From the NCBI GenBank assembly GCA_030549495.1, contig JAUIRK010000925.1, forward strand, positions 992,001-1,056,000: DNA of 64,000 nucleotides, read 5' to 3'. The notes beneath the pieces are model-generated. The model saw only the letters and a list, made by a program, of their open reading frames with translations. It did no database searches and had not been told where the DNA came from. Source of the stretch: Nectonema munidae (lineage: Eukaryota; Nematomorpha; Nectonematoida; Nectonematidae). Each line of letters opens with the position of its first letter. Position 1 is the first letter of the stretch. Shown here piece by piece: positions 52,702 through 63,279 of this stretch. The position numbers were made by a program, and so were the translations under genes.

Positions 52702-53366
52702 AACAAGAGGATTTGACTACATGGAGCCTGAAAGATTTTAAATATGGCTCCTATGTCTGGCTTCAGGCAACTTAAATACATAGTTATTTCGAAAAGATAT
52801 ATAGTCAAAACTCTCGAAACCAAATTTCAAGAAAAATTGAAATTATTTTTCTAAAAATAAAATATACCGAATTGTTAAATAGCAATTAATGTATATTTCT
52901 AAAAAAAAAGTTTTCCATTTTCAAAATCTGAATTATTTTTATTTTTCCTATAATTTATTCAAATTGTCATCTAAAGCTTCAAAATGAAATTAGATGAGAA
53001 TATAAATATTGTAAAAAGAAAAATTTTAGCAGAACAATTCATCATTACTGCTGCATTCATCCAGGTTTTTAATTTTTTTTTTGAATATTTTATCTTTAAA
53101 ATTATTATTAATTATAAAATATTTACTGACGAGTGTAAGGGTACGTTGATAGGGTATCATATGTGTCTTTTCATTGATGAAGCCGTAATACACTCATATG
53201 CCTAAGTATAAGCAAATTGCCATTAATAAAAAATCAAATGAAAGATTTTTTGTTTCTGATCCAACTCTTCAATCTATTACATTTTCATAAAAGAAATTAT
53301 CATAAATGCTAGATCTTTGTCATATTTAGTCGGGGGGGGGGGGCTTGTACCCCATAATTTAATAGG

Positions 53367-53380
53367 TAGCGCGGACTCTG
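53367..53380 (+). repeat. hAT-like terminal inverted repeat
   Basis: TAGCGCGGACTCTG matches 13 of 14 bases of the end of the hAT remnant at 8833-8846. Its complement begins CAGAG. The other end is not found. Confidence 0.5.
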
Positions 53381-53885
53381 CTTCTAGTCCATATCAGTCT
53401 ACTTAGTGAAAAGGGTAAAGTTATTTTATTAGATTTATCCAACATTATTATGATACCGAATATAATTTTAAAATAAATTTCCTAGTCATTCTAAAAAAAT
53501 ATATTTTTAAAATATTACTTTTCGCTTTTTATATGTTTGAAAATGGGTGTCTTGAAATAGAGGAATATATCTAACTTTAATTAGTAGACTTATGGTTTAG
53601 AGATAAAAATGATGAAAAGCAATGCCTTTATCATAAAATTATTTATTTATATAAATAAAATAAGCAACAATAAAAATAGTGAATATATAAAGTATATTAA
53701 ATAAGTAAAATGAATGTATGGTGTAAGTGATGATGACATTTACATGAAATGGATATATTACATTCAATACATACCCTAATAATTGTCAACATATATTACG
53801 TAGATATTTATATTAATAAATCTCTTTTCTGGATCTGTAATATTTCAGTATAGTTTTCTCATATTACGTTAGTTGAAATATCAAT

Positions 53886-53908
53886 AGCTTAGCAAAACTT
53901 CGGAGGCA
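53886..53908 (-). repeat. Dispersed repeat core (CCAAGCT family)
   Basis: The minus strand reads TGCCTCCGAAGTTTTGCTAA then GCT, close to the copy at 13208-13233. Confidence 0.5.
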
Positions 53909-55380
53909 TTTTATATGCTTCAGAAGCAAAAGCCACTATATATACGTTTTTGTAAAAAAAATTTGAAAGCTTATAACTTTTTTTCGACAAAATGTAAATT
54001 CACTAAACTTTACAAAACTGTTAATATAGACCAAGAAAACCCTGTTTCAAAGTTTCAAAAAAAAATTGAACTAATTTTGAAAAAGTAATTAAACATCAAA
54101 ATTTTCGAAAAAAGTGATATATATATATATATACGTGTGTATCAATACTATATATCTAGAAATTAGAAATAAATAAAGCTTCCAAGCCCTAAAGGGAAAC
54201 TTTCTTAGAGAGCTGGACTAGGTTGTTCCTTTATCGAAAGGTTTAAGTAGATATTATTTCAGTTATTCAGTATTTATATTCAAGTAGGTTTTCTGTCAAT
54301 GTGTATATAATATAAAACTAGTAATATTCGGCATATGTCCTTTCTTTTATGAACGTTACGCGTCGTTTAAAATCATAAGCATATAAAAATCCAATAAAAT
54401 TAAAGTGTAGATAATCTTTATCAAATAAAACAATTAGATAGTTATATCATCTACTTTTTCTAGATATTATATACGTAGTAGAGCTACAATCATTTTTTTA
54501 TTAATGATAAGTTGAAGGAGGCGAAGCCAGAGATTAAAATATTTCTGCTCCGGAGCCGGATCCAGCCAATTTTTTTAACACTCCCACATATTGTTTTATT
54601 TTTGGTTATCTTCTGTCAAGCATTTTTGTCCCACAATGGTCTTGCTAGACCATAATACCATTAAATCACCTTAAAAAGCCTTTCTTTTAGAATTGTTATA
54701 CAGGTTGAGAATAGATGTTAAACAATTTAAAACCTCAAGTAAACTTGCAAGTTGTGATAAAAGGTAGTAAAAATGAGATAAATCTTCAAGATAAAATATA
54801 GAAATTATTTATAATTTATAAAGCCGTTATTCAGTAGAAGTATAGATTACGTTTTTTGCAGAGCGAGAGCACATATAAAATTAGGTTATAGAAGTAGTAC
54901 AGAAGACTTGGAGAGAACATCAATTTATCGTGATCAGCACACGTTGAATCGATGAAATGCAAGATGAACCTGAAGGTTCGAACCCGATAATATAGTGTTA
55001 TGTAGATATGTTTGTAAATAGTATTTAGTAAAATTGTTTAGGCGGTAATTTCCTTTTGACTTGGCAGTAAATTGAGAGAGTATTATGACATTAAGGAAAG
55101 TTCGTCTTACTAATTGTTTTAGTGAATGACGAACATAGACGGGCATAAAATTGTAAGATTTATGTGTTTTGTTGACGGTAATCAATATAAGCTAACATGT
55201 CTGAGTAATTTTTTTGGATGTAAGCTTGCTTGCCTTAAAATTAGCGTAACATAAAGATATATGTAGAATAATCGATATAATAAAAAAATCCAATGTCCTA
55301 GAGATACAAGTACGAATTGTGTGTGGATAAATTTCATAGAACCCTTGCATCTATTCTGCATATTTATTTGTACTTTTTCT

Positions 55381-55382
55381 AG
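55381..55382 (+). promoter_or_regulatory. Splice acceptor before the SLX4 start
   Basis: A pyrimidine-rich stretch ends in ACTTTTTCTAG 28 bases before the ATG at 55411. It implies an upstream non-coding exon or a trans-spliced leader; the donor partner is not visible. Confidence 0.5.
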
Positions 55383-55410
55383 ATCTTCCCCTAATCAGAA
55401 CCGTATTCTA

Positions 55411-58400
55411 ATGAACATCATTGATCTTTCTGCGGATGATGACTTCATTGAAGATGCTTTTACTTCCAATTTTCAAAAGCCCAAAATTTCCTCCAGGAAT
55501 AATATTTTGAAGAAAAACTTGGGAGACTTGATTGAACCTCATGATATACTCTTCACAAAGAATCAAATCGGCATATCTCATTTTGAATTTCACAAAAAAC
55601 GGGATACGAGAAGCGTTGTTAGCGATGATTACATCAAGCCATGTAATATGACAACTACCAGTAAAATTGATTTGAATCAATTTAGATATAATAAAACGTC
55701 AGACTTTGATCACAAAGAAAACAATAATGAAGATGGGTATAAATCGACTTTACGCTATTCAGGTTTCGTTAACTGCCAAATTTGCTGCAAAGACATTACC
55801 TATCTGTCTCTTAAATCGCGAAAAAATCATATTGATGCATGCTTGAAGCATCAGAAAGAAGTTGCCCTTCAGGAATACACAAAGTTCTCCATGGAACTCT
55901 TTAGATGTCCTCTCTGCTCCACAAAAACGTTTAAAAAGAAGGAAACCCAGATTAATCATGTTAAAAGATGTGCAAAAATTCAAAATATCCCTTCTGCTCA
56001 ATTAATTCAAGTTATGCGCAGTGAGGAACTTCGCCAAGAATCCCTTCTTCCGAAGTTTAACGAGTTGAGCTCAAGACTGGATAGAATTAAAAGTGACAAT
56101 ATTTTGAAGAAGCCTATGTATAAAAAACCTAACAAAATTAGTCATTGTGATGATGATGAAATAAAGATGGCCCTTGCTTTGTCCATGAGTCATGAAGAAG
56201 AAGAGAAAAAGTTCAGATGTGTGAAAGCTGATCAGAGCAAGCAATATAATATAATGGGTTTGGCAAGTGAAAGGTTAATGCAAATCATTGACCAATCGGA
56301 AAAAGCGATTGAATCCTGTCAAAAAAAGCGTAGCCAATTACAAACTACTTTCACATCCAAGTTCGTAAAGACCAGTGAGTCTTCTAATTTCACAAATTTG
56401 ATTGACATTCAAGCTAATGGCGATAAGTTTGCGAAGAAATCCTTTTATACACACTCATTTTTAGCCTACTGCTCCCAAAATTTGTCTCTAGATGAAAATG
56501 GATATGAAGTTCTTCAGTTCTTGGGTGATCAGAAGAAGGAAAAGTCAAATCATGACGCTACGACATCCTCTTTTTTGTTGGATGATTCGATCTTCGCCAG
56601 TATTCCCTTTTCATGTGCTTCCCCCCACAAATTAACAGCTCATAGTAGATTTAACAAAAGAAAATTCCTCTCTAACAAAAAGTCTTCCACTTATAACGAA
56701 ATCTTGAAAAAATATACTAGACTCTGCTTCCAAGATTGTAATTACTTTTCATATTCGCTCAAACATTTTTATTTGCTGAACTCACAGCTTCCACACTGTT
56801 CTCTGCTTCTTTTGCCCGAATGTGCAATCAAATTGCGCATCGATGTATTTGCACAGAGGAGTCAGTTAAAATACTTTCAACAGGTGACAGACATGACTTC
56901 ATTGATTATGCCTGTTAAGAGCGCATCACTTGAACAATTTGAAAAAAGACTTAGTTTGTGTGATAAAAGAGTTTATGACGCTTTAAAAGTTTTTCCTCAT
57001 TACTCAAGTCATTTTTTTTGTGTGTCTGATAATTCGAATCTTCACTGCCAAGTCTTCTCCTACTGCTTCAATATTGCGAACGTTTTGACTAGAGTGGACA
57101 CCAGGATCGAGACTGAAGAAAGTTTGACTTGGACTTCGCGGGACACGTGTTGTTTTCTTGAGGAGGATAGAGACGCATTTTGGGATGAATGGCTACACTC
57201 TGATAGCACTGTGATAAGAAGTCCTGTTTTCTGCGAAATGTCTACAAAAGGAATATCAATTATCGATCCTTATCTACAAAACAGTACACTATCATCCAAA
57301 GCTTTCGGAAAAGTAGCATCCTCTTCTACAGGATGCTACGCGGAATTTGTTTCGGCTGAAGCACGAGATTTTTCATTTCAAAATGAAAACAAGGGGCCTA
57401 TTCGTTACAGCACAATTAATTTGATTAGTTCCTTGGACGAATCGCCACTAGAAGTGGGGGGCGAAGAGAATCTAGCACTTTCAACTTTTTCTCATTCGCA
57501 TGCAGAGGGTGTTGTTTCGTTTAGCAACTCCTTTTCTGAGGTGGAGCAGCAAAATGGTTTGAACGGTGTTCAGGTTGTCGATGATGCTTTAGAGGTTTCT
57601 TCATCATCACTATACGATATAAATTCTTTCTGCAATGATCTTCAAATGTTGGCACAGGAAGATGAAGAATTTTACAATAGTTTCCGTGATAGAGCCGTGC
57701 CTTCTTACATTTACGCATCTAGCCCTATAACTCGGCGCTCCTCTAAAACTTCTTCAGTCCGTGAAAGTAAAAAACATGAAGTAGGTTTGAATGATGCTAA
57801 GAGTGATAATGAGGATATAATTGTTTTGTATGATAGTACAACTTCTCTTAATCCTCGTGAAATGGATGTATTAAGCGAATCAAATTTCTCATTTAATCAA
57901 GACGCTAATCACTGTCAAAATGAAAATAGTAAGAAGTGTGATTGCATGAATGACTCTATCGCATTAGAGAACAGCATGGTAAATTCCGTTTCCAAAAATC
58001 AGTATCAAGAATCAGAGTTTCATCATTTCAGTTTTCAAAGTAATTCCTCGTCTTTTCTCCTTACGATAAATTCTGCATCAAGTAAAAATCCTCATGAATT
58101 ATCCCTCACTCTTTCATGTATATCTCATGAAAATGAAGTTGGTGGTGATGAACTATGCGAAGGGAAGCAGGCAGAGAATACACTTTCCACAATGTCCCTT
58201 TCTAACAATGTTAAATGGCAAAACACTCCAAAGAGAAGAAAAGTTTGCACTGTTCAGTTCACAATGCTCAAAAACTTTGAAAATTTCAACACCCCACAAC
58301 TCACAGAAGCTCTTTCAATTTATGGTGTGAGGAAACTCGCAAAAAGCAAGATGAGAATCGTCTTGAAGGAAATCTTTGACAAATACGTTGCACCTAATGC

Positions 58401-58743
58401 AAATGTTTTAAACAAAACACCTTCACTGCTACAATCCAATGTCATCAATGATAGAACAAAAGTTTTTCAAGAAGCTAACTATGATGATGGCAATAATCAC
58501 GAAGACATGAATAATGATGAAAAAAGCAACAGCCAAAAGTTGCACCAAGAAATTCGAGAATTTATAACCGTGAATTCGCGATTACATCAACAAATTCTGG
58601 CATATGAAGACATTAATTTGGATGAAATGCATACGATGGTGAGGGTTGCACGAATCAAATGCTCTAAAAAGAGTCTCATTGCTTTCCTTGACAGATACTG
58701 CATAACTTTTCACAATCCAGCCAATGATAAACGACGCTTCTAA
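55411..58743 (+). CDS. slx4: SLX4 (MUS312), structure-specific nuclease scaffold
   Basis: SLX4 is the nuclear scaffold that holds SLX1, MUS81-EME1 and XPF-ERCC1 for Holliday-junction resolution and crosslink repair (family knowledge). The frame opens at 55321, but an intron-type acceptor (TTTTTCTAG, AG at 55381-55382) points to the ATG at 55411 (Met-Asn-Ile-Ile-Asp-Leu) as the start, giving 1110 residues. Numbering from 55321: UBZ-type finger 1 Cys152-Cys155-His170-Cys174; finger 2 Cys196-Cys199-His213-Cys217; a UIM-like Ala-Leu-Ala-Leu-Ser segment at about 277-295; a SAP-like domain at 981-1025 (Asn-Thr-Pro-Gln-Leu... Tyr-Gly-Val-Arg-Lys-Leu-Ala-Lys-Ser-Lys-Met); and the C-terminal SLX1-binding domain at about 1074-1132, ending Phe-Leu-Asp-Arg-Tyr-Cys-Ile-Thr-Phe. 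The long middle is acidic and Ser-rich; I cannot recognise a BTB domain there. It is shorter than vertebrate SLX4. No stop or shift interrupts it. Confidence 0.9.
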   Translation: MNIIDLSADDDFIEDAFTSNFQKPKISSRNNILKKNLGDLIEPHDILFTKNQIGISHFEFHKKRDTRSVVSDDYIKPCNMTTTSKIDLNQFRYNKTSDFDHKENNNEDGYKSTLRYSGFVNCQICCKDITYLSLKSRKNHIDACLKHQKEVALQEYTKFSMELFRCPLCSTKTFKKKETQINHVKRCAKIQNIPSAQLIQVMRSEELRQESLLPKFNELSSRLDRIKSDNILKKPMYKKPNKISHCDDDEIKMALALSMSHEEEEKKFRCVKADQSKQYNIMGLASERLMQIIDQSEKAIESCQKKRSQLQTTFTSKFVKTSESSNFTNLIDIQANGDKFAKKSFYTHSFLAYCSQNLSLDENGYEVLQFLGDQKKEKSNHDATTSSFLLDDSIFASIPFSCASPHKLTAHSRFNKRKFLSNKKSSTYNEILKKYTRLCFQDCNYFSYSLKHFYLLNSQLPHCSLLLLPECAIKLRIDVFAQRSQLKYFQQVTDMTSLIMPVKSASLEQFEKRLSLCDKRVYDALKVFPHYSSHFFCVSDNSNLHCQVFSYCFNIANVLTRVDTRIETEESLTWTSRDTCCFLEEDRDAFWDEWLHSDSTVIRSPVFCEMSTKGISIIDPYLQNSTLSSKAFGKVASSSTGCYAEFVSAEARDFSFQNENKGPIRYSTINLISSLDESPLEVGGEENLALSTFSHSHAEGVVSFSNSFSEVEQQNGLNGVQVVDDALEVSSSSLYDINSFCNDLQMLAQEDEEFYNSFRDRAVPSYIYASSPITRRSSKTSSVRESKKHEVGLNDAKSDNEDIIVLYDSTTSLNPREMDVLSESNFSFNQDANHCQNENSKKCDCMNDSIALENSMVNSVSKNQYQESEFHHFSFQSNSSSFLLTINSASSKNPHELSLTLSCISHENEVGGDELCEGKQAENTLSTMSLSNNVKWQNTPKRRKVCTVQFTMLKNFENFNTPQLTEALSIYGVRKLAKSKMRIVLKEIFDKYVAPNANVLNKTPSLLQSNVINDRTKVFQEANYDDGNNHEDMNNDEKSNSQKLHQEIREFITVNSRLHQQILAYEDINLDEMHTMVRVARIKCSKKSLIAFLDRYCITFHNPANDKRRF

Positions 58744-58830
58744 AATTCAACTCGCATCGGAATATTTTGAAAAATTTTATTTACAAAAAGGCAGCAAGAT
58801 CTTAAAAAAATTTATTCTGTTTTTCAAATT

Positions 58831-58976
58831 AATAAAATTATATATTTATTCTTTAATTTGACATTTAGGATTTAGTGCTAAAAGTTATATTTTTTTAATT
58901 GCAATATAAAATGCATACTTTTTATGACGAGATTTTACATATAACTTTTTTATTTCAGGGAAAATCTTTGAATAAA
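58831..58976 (+). terminator. SLX4 poly(A) signals
   Basis: AATAAA at 58831-58836 and again at 58971-58976, 88 and 228 bases after the stop codon. Confidence 0.55.
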
Positions 58977-59639
58977 GTCTATTTATGTTTTAATTTCGTT
59001 CTTATTTGATATGATAGTCAAAAAGAATTTGATCCATAATTGATTAGAACCAGAAATGTTGGTGGGAATTTTGACAATGACTCATAAATTTGTAAGGGGG
59101 TAAATATTTTTTATAAAACTTGCCTATATGAGATACTTTTTCTGAGGAGCAGAAAGTTATCTAGATTTACAGCTTAAAATGTAGGATGGATTACAGTAAC
59201 AGTTAAATTAATGTGATAGAATTCAAAAGTTAGGATAAATGCCTTGATTTTTGCCAAATATAATTTAAACATCTGATGTTTTTACACATTCCTTAAAACT
59301 TATAAGTTGATTTATATTTATTCATAAAAGTGAGTTGTGTTTTTAAAATATTTGAGCCCTTTTCCATATTATGGTAAATATAAGGTTTGCCTTTTTAACC
59401 AATCATATCAGTAACGGGGGGAGTCTGAAAAAGAATAGACCCACTTAATAAATTTATGGTAAGCAATGAATTAAATTCTATTCTTAGAATAATTGAAGTA
59501 GCTAAAACTGGTGGCCTGAAGTCTCTCCTTTGTCGTGAGATTTCTAAAGAAAATGTTTGTAAAGCCTTACTCACTTGATTGAGTGTAATGAAAGTGAACA
59601 TTGTCTTGAAATTAGTCAAAAATTCAATAAATTAAAAAG
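58977..59639. other. AT-rich spacer
   Basis: The sequence from 59450 to 59580 has an open plus-strand stretch (Ser-Asn-Glu-Leu-Asn-Ser-Ile-Leu-Arg) that I do not recognise. It may be the start of the LINE-like remnant that follows. Confidence 0.4.
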
Positions 59640-60420
59640 TCGTTGTCTTCGTTTGAAATAAGCTTATTTTACACCTATTTCAAATACAATTCCAGTTTCT
59701 TCTAATATCTCCTATGCCTCCGTGGTTACTTTGGTAAACTCAAAAGACCGAAAAACAAAAGTTATGATCCTAAGTTGAATTGTGTTATTCCTAACTTTTT
59801 TGCCGAAGACCAAAAAATTAAAAATGTTGAAAAATTAGTCAATGACTCGCTTCAACCCTCGATAAATCGTTTTGTATATCCAAATTAAAAAAAAACTAAA
59901 AACATTTCTCTTCTTATCCAAATTTCTCAAATTTTAATGCTCTTTCTTCAGAAAAGTGGTTTCCAATAATAAATTTTTTTGCCAGCCTTCTCTTCGCGTA
60001 CCTACATTCGTAATTAAGAAAATTGACAACTCTTTACGCTTAAATGAAATTAAATCAATTAATTATTATTTCTCAAAATAGTCCTTTAGATGGTGACATT
60101 ATCAAAAATTTTAAAATCAAAATTTTAAACTCTAGCTGGCTGTGGTTTTTTTTATTAAAAAGCGAGAGTTCTGTAATCTTGGCATCCACTTCAAATCATC
60201 AGTAATCAGGTCTCTTTTTTACAACAAATTAATTTTTTAATTGTCGAGCTCATGATATACAACTGTGATCTTCATATATTAGGGTGTGTTTAAGTGTAAC
60301 AAATATGGACAGTATGCTAAGGAGTGTAAATCTAGACCTCGTTGTACGTTTTGTTCCTCATCTCATGCAAGTGTAATGTAAAAGATCCACTCAATTATTT
60401 TTGCAAAAGATGTTCTATAA
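59640..60420 (+). mobile_element. LINE ORF1-like remnant with zinc knuckle, broken
   Basis: Pieces in order: Ile-Ser-Tyr-Ala-Ser-Val-Val-Thr near 59710 (the Tyr-Ala-Ser-Val-Val motif common ahead of gag-like ORF1 domains), Pro-Thr-Phe-Val-Ile-Lys-Lys-Ile near 60000, and a CCHC-type knuckle near 60285-60360 (Phe-Lys-Cys-Asn-Lys-Tyr-Gly-Gln-Tyr-Ala-Lys-Glu-Cys, then Arg-Cys-Thr-Phe-Cys). This layout fits the ORF1 of Jockey/I-type LINEs. It is broken in several places, and no endonuclease or RT follows. Confidence 0.55.
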
Positions 60421-61066
60421 GTAAAGGAAGGTTGAAAAAAGCAAGTGTGTATAATGGATAAAATCATGATATAATTATAAAGGAAATCCTGTTGTGAGAA
60501 TATCATATAGAAAATGTAGTATTATTTGAAGGTTTTTTTTATCAAAGCCTTTGGAGGCCGCTTGGTGATAAAGCCTATAAAAGAGTAGCTGGATTTATAG
60601 AAAGAAAACTTTCTTAGAGAAGGGCCTCTACAGGCGCCTGTGAACGAGCTTTTTCTGGATTAAAAAGGATATACACTTCTTATAGAAGTTCTTGTACGCA
60701 GGAAAGAAAAGATCTTTAATCATCTCTTCCATGAGTGAATATACGAAAGGAAGAGATCAAAGAAGAATATTTAAATAAAAGACTGCTATTGTAAATATTT
60801 TTATAAAAAATTAAACTCAATAGATGTCGGTTTATAATGTGCTAATTTGCATATAGGCTCAATTTACATCGCAACGCTCATTAAGATGTAAAAATAGTCA
60901 ATGAACTACTTTATATCGCTGTTATTTTTCTTAGTCTAATTAACAAAATAAGTTCTTATTAATCAAGCCCCCTTGAAATAAGCTTTGTCCCGTGTTTAAA
61001 GCCTGGCCACGGGGATGCGGTACAATACTTACTAATTTTGTTAATTGTTTATTATATCAAATAGTC
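60421..61066. other. Spacer between the LINE remnant and Tim22
   Basis: 60541-60700 contains GC-richer sequence (AAAGCCTTTGGAGGCCGC, GAGAAGGGCCTCTACAGG). The phrase AAACTTTCTTAGAGA (about 60609) also occurs at about 54206, pointing to another shared dispersed repeat. Confidence 0.4.
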
Positions 61067-61072
61067 TTTATT
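61067..61072 (-). terminator. Tim22 poly(A) signal
   Basis: AATAAA on the minus strand, 86 bases after the Tim22 stop codon. Confidence 0.5.
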
Positions 61073-61158
61073 TTTTCTTTCTGAGCTGTCAAGAGAATCA
61101 CGGTAGCAGTTAGGAAACACTTTTGCGATTTTTGAAGATGACTTCTTTGAGAGTTTGC

Positions 61159-61358
61159 TCAGTGCAGATAATTTGCCAATGCGTATTCTATGAGTGTTGA
61201 AAAAGCGCAGAATCCGACACATCCGAAGGCTGCTGCTTTCGGCCCAGCTCTGAGGCCTAGAAGACCACCGCAAATTGCGCCAGCCATCGAACCATTTTTC
61301 CAATCCGACTTGGCTCTGTAGGACTCAACACTGCACTCAACACTACTGAATAGACCTC
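61159..61358 (-). CDS. Tim22: Tim22 last exon (mitochondrial inner-membrane translocase)
   Basis: Tim22 is the channel-forming subunit of the TIM22 complex, which inserts carrier proteins into the mitochondrial inner membrane (family knowledge). The acceptor is TTCCATTTTAG; two bases complete a codon, then 65 codons to TGA at 61161-61159. The frame reads Gly-Leu-Phe-Ser-Ser-Val-Glu-Cys, [12 protein letters not shown], [13 protein letters not shown] and [11 protein letters not shown]. This follows the Tim22 C-terminal half: conserved Cys-Glu region, Tyr-Arg, and the last two Gly-rich helices with Arg-Ala-Gly-x-Lys. The longer frame at 61052-61303 on this strand is an out-of-frame shadow. The upstream exons, which should lie at higher coordinates, are not recognised in the window, so the preceding intron is probably over 2.6 kb. 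It is convergent with SLX4. Confidence 0.8.
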
Positions 61359-63279
61359 CTAAAATGGAAATAAAAATTGTAAAAACTCTGGCCCCAACAA
61401 ATAGAAGGAAACTGGAATTTGAAAATTTCTACTTTCAGCAGATAATATAAATAAACGCAAAGTTTTACTTTTATTTATTTTTCATTTTTATTACCTTAAA
61501 GCCATAATGCATCCTTATTTTCAGTTTTCAAGTTTGTTTTATCAAAAAATAATCCTCATATCAAAAGATGCTCCCATATCATCTCTATTATGATTAATAT
61601 AATTGTACTTCTCATATATGACTAGCTAATAAGTCAGCCAAACTCTAGATAGTTTTCCAAACTTGGAGAAATTGCCCAGTGGTGGGAGAAATTCGAGGCA
61701 ACTAAGGGGGAAATAATTACATTGTTTATTAACAATATAAAATGTTGATGGATATACTGGGAGGGAGAAAGTATGTCTGTTGTAGATGGTGGACACTGTA
61801 TCTACTAGGTTTGGTATGCTCACACCGTTATGAGAGCCAGCCGCATCTGAAATACAGAATATGACACACAGAGAAGCCGACATACATATTTAAAAATATT
61901 ATTTATTTATATTTTAAATGGCATAGAAGAGAAAATTGTATTAAAATAGTTATTTGGACTAGGGTTTTGCTAATTTGTATAGGCCTGTACACAGTGTACA
62001 GTGTACACATATCCTAATGGCAAAACTGCTTGATTTCAACTCCTTCATAATTACAAACGAATTGAATAGGAGCTATTTTCGGGTCACTAGAGAAATCAAC
62101 AAAAGACATTGTTGTGTGTAATCGCAATAGTTGCAGATTTTTAGCTCTGATGGGATATTAATGCTAAACACAGTTTTCTTTTATTTCAAACGCAAGTGCG
62201 ATGACTTTCCATATGAAACATGCTGGCCCCGGTATTTGAACTGTTGGAAGAAGTAAAGTTGTTTTGAAATTTGAAGAACAAGGAGGACCTACTCGCTGTC
62301 TTCAGTTTCTTGACCAAGGAAGGATTTGTAGCACGAATGACTTATCTTGCTGTTATTTTTAAAATCCGAATGAAGTAAATAAGAAATTATAGAGACGCAG
62401 GAGCCGCGTGATTGTGCACGCTGATTCCATCAATGCTTTCATGGTAAAACGAGAACCTTGTCCTCATTTCGTTTTACAACGTGACTTTGGGAATGTGGAT
62501 ATTTTACTTTAACATAATAATCAAAACCCAAGGCACACAATCAACTTGGGATGAAATATGGTATACGTCGCATGCTTGCAAAGACGAACCCGGATATTGA
62601 AACTGCTGCACAAAAACATTACCTTTCATTAATCAAATTATAAAGTAGACGAACAAACAGAAGTCGTTTTAGTTGTTAAAAACGGCTCTCTATTCGCTTT
62701 ACCATGTAACAGCGATATATTTCTACATTTTAAAAATAAATTCGTGTCTTTTGAGTACTCTTTTGCTCTTACGCATGAAAGTCTCAATCTGGATGTTTGA
62801 AATGTGTGCAGAGAGAAATAACAGAAAAAGGTTTGGGAACCATTGTAGTCTAGATGCTTTAGGATGGGGAGAGAGGGGGGATAGCTGTCAACGTCCTCCT
62901 CTTATATATTTTCACGTATAAATTTGGAGATGCTCCATTACCATCAGCTGATTTATCCTCATCTGGCCCGAACCCTGACTTCTCAATTGTAAGCAAACAA
63001 TTGCAAGATACAGAAACCTCTAATCCTAATTTGCCCTCTAAAAGTCAATAATTCATAGAGAATATGACCTATAAAACTGTAAAATCGCTGAACAAAATCA
63101 ATTAAAGTCTAACATAGTGAACTTGAAGTCTGAAATTGTTGGTTGAAAACGAATCTAGATTTGCAACTACGGAAAATACGAGTATTTGAGGGATTCACAA
63201 AGACAACTACAAAAGCACAGTAAGGTTTAAAGCCTTGATATCTGATGCTCAAAAGCAACGTAAACAATGTCCCGAGAAA
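61359..63279. other. Transposon debris upstream of the Tim22 exon
   Basis: No complete feature. Near 62300-62350 the plus strand reads Phe-Leu-Thr-Lys-Glu-Gly-Phe-Val-Ala-Arg-Met-Thr-Tyr-Leu-Ala, and near 62425-62450 Ser-Ile-Asn-Ala-Phe-Met-Val-Lys, both weakly like the ZBED5/SCAND3-type hAT transposase middle region. The minus frame at 61626-61883 follows an acceptor-like TTCTGTATTTCAG but matches nothing I know. Confidence 0.35.

Larger units (their letters stand above)
52702..55320. other. AT-rich stretch with hAT-like ends and repeats
   Basis: Contains a G run (53333-53343), the hAT-like end at 53367-53380, a CCAAGCT-family core at 53886-53908, an (AT)n run at about 54117-54134, and GCTCCGGAGCCGGATCCAGCC near 54549-54570 (hAT-style end). 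No gene is supported. The ORFs at 52984-53205 (+) and 54934-55185 (-) are not recognised. Confidence 0.45.

Noticed and set aside
54636-54653. ATGGTCTTGCTAGACCAT hairpin as part of a tRNA
   Set aside because: It is only a short stem-loop; no A/B box pair or cloverleaf forms around it.
57521-58330. ORFs overlapping SLX4 in other frames (57521-57718, 58094-58330)
   Set aside because: They are shadows of the long SLX4 coding frame.
61052-61303. 83-codon minus-strand ORF over the Tim22 exon
   Set aside because: It is out of frame; the shifted frame after the splice acceptor encodes clear Tim22 motifs.
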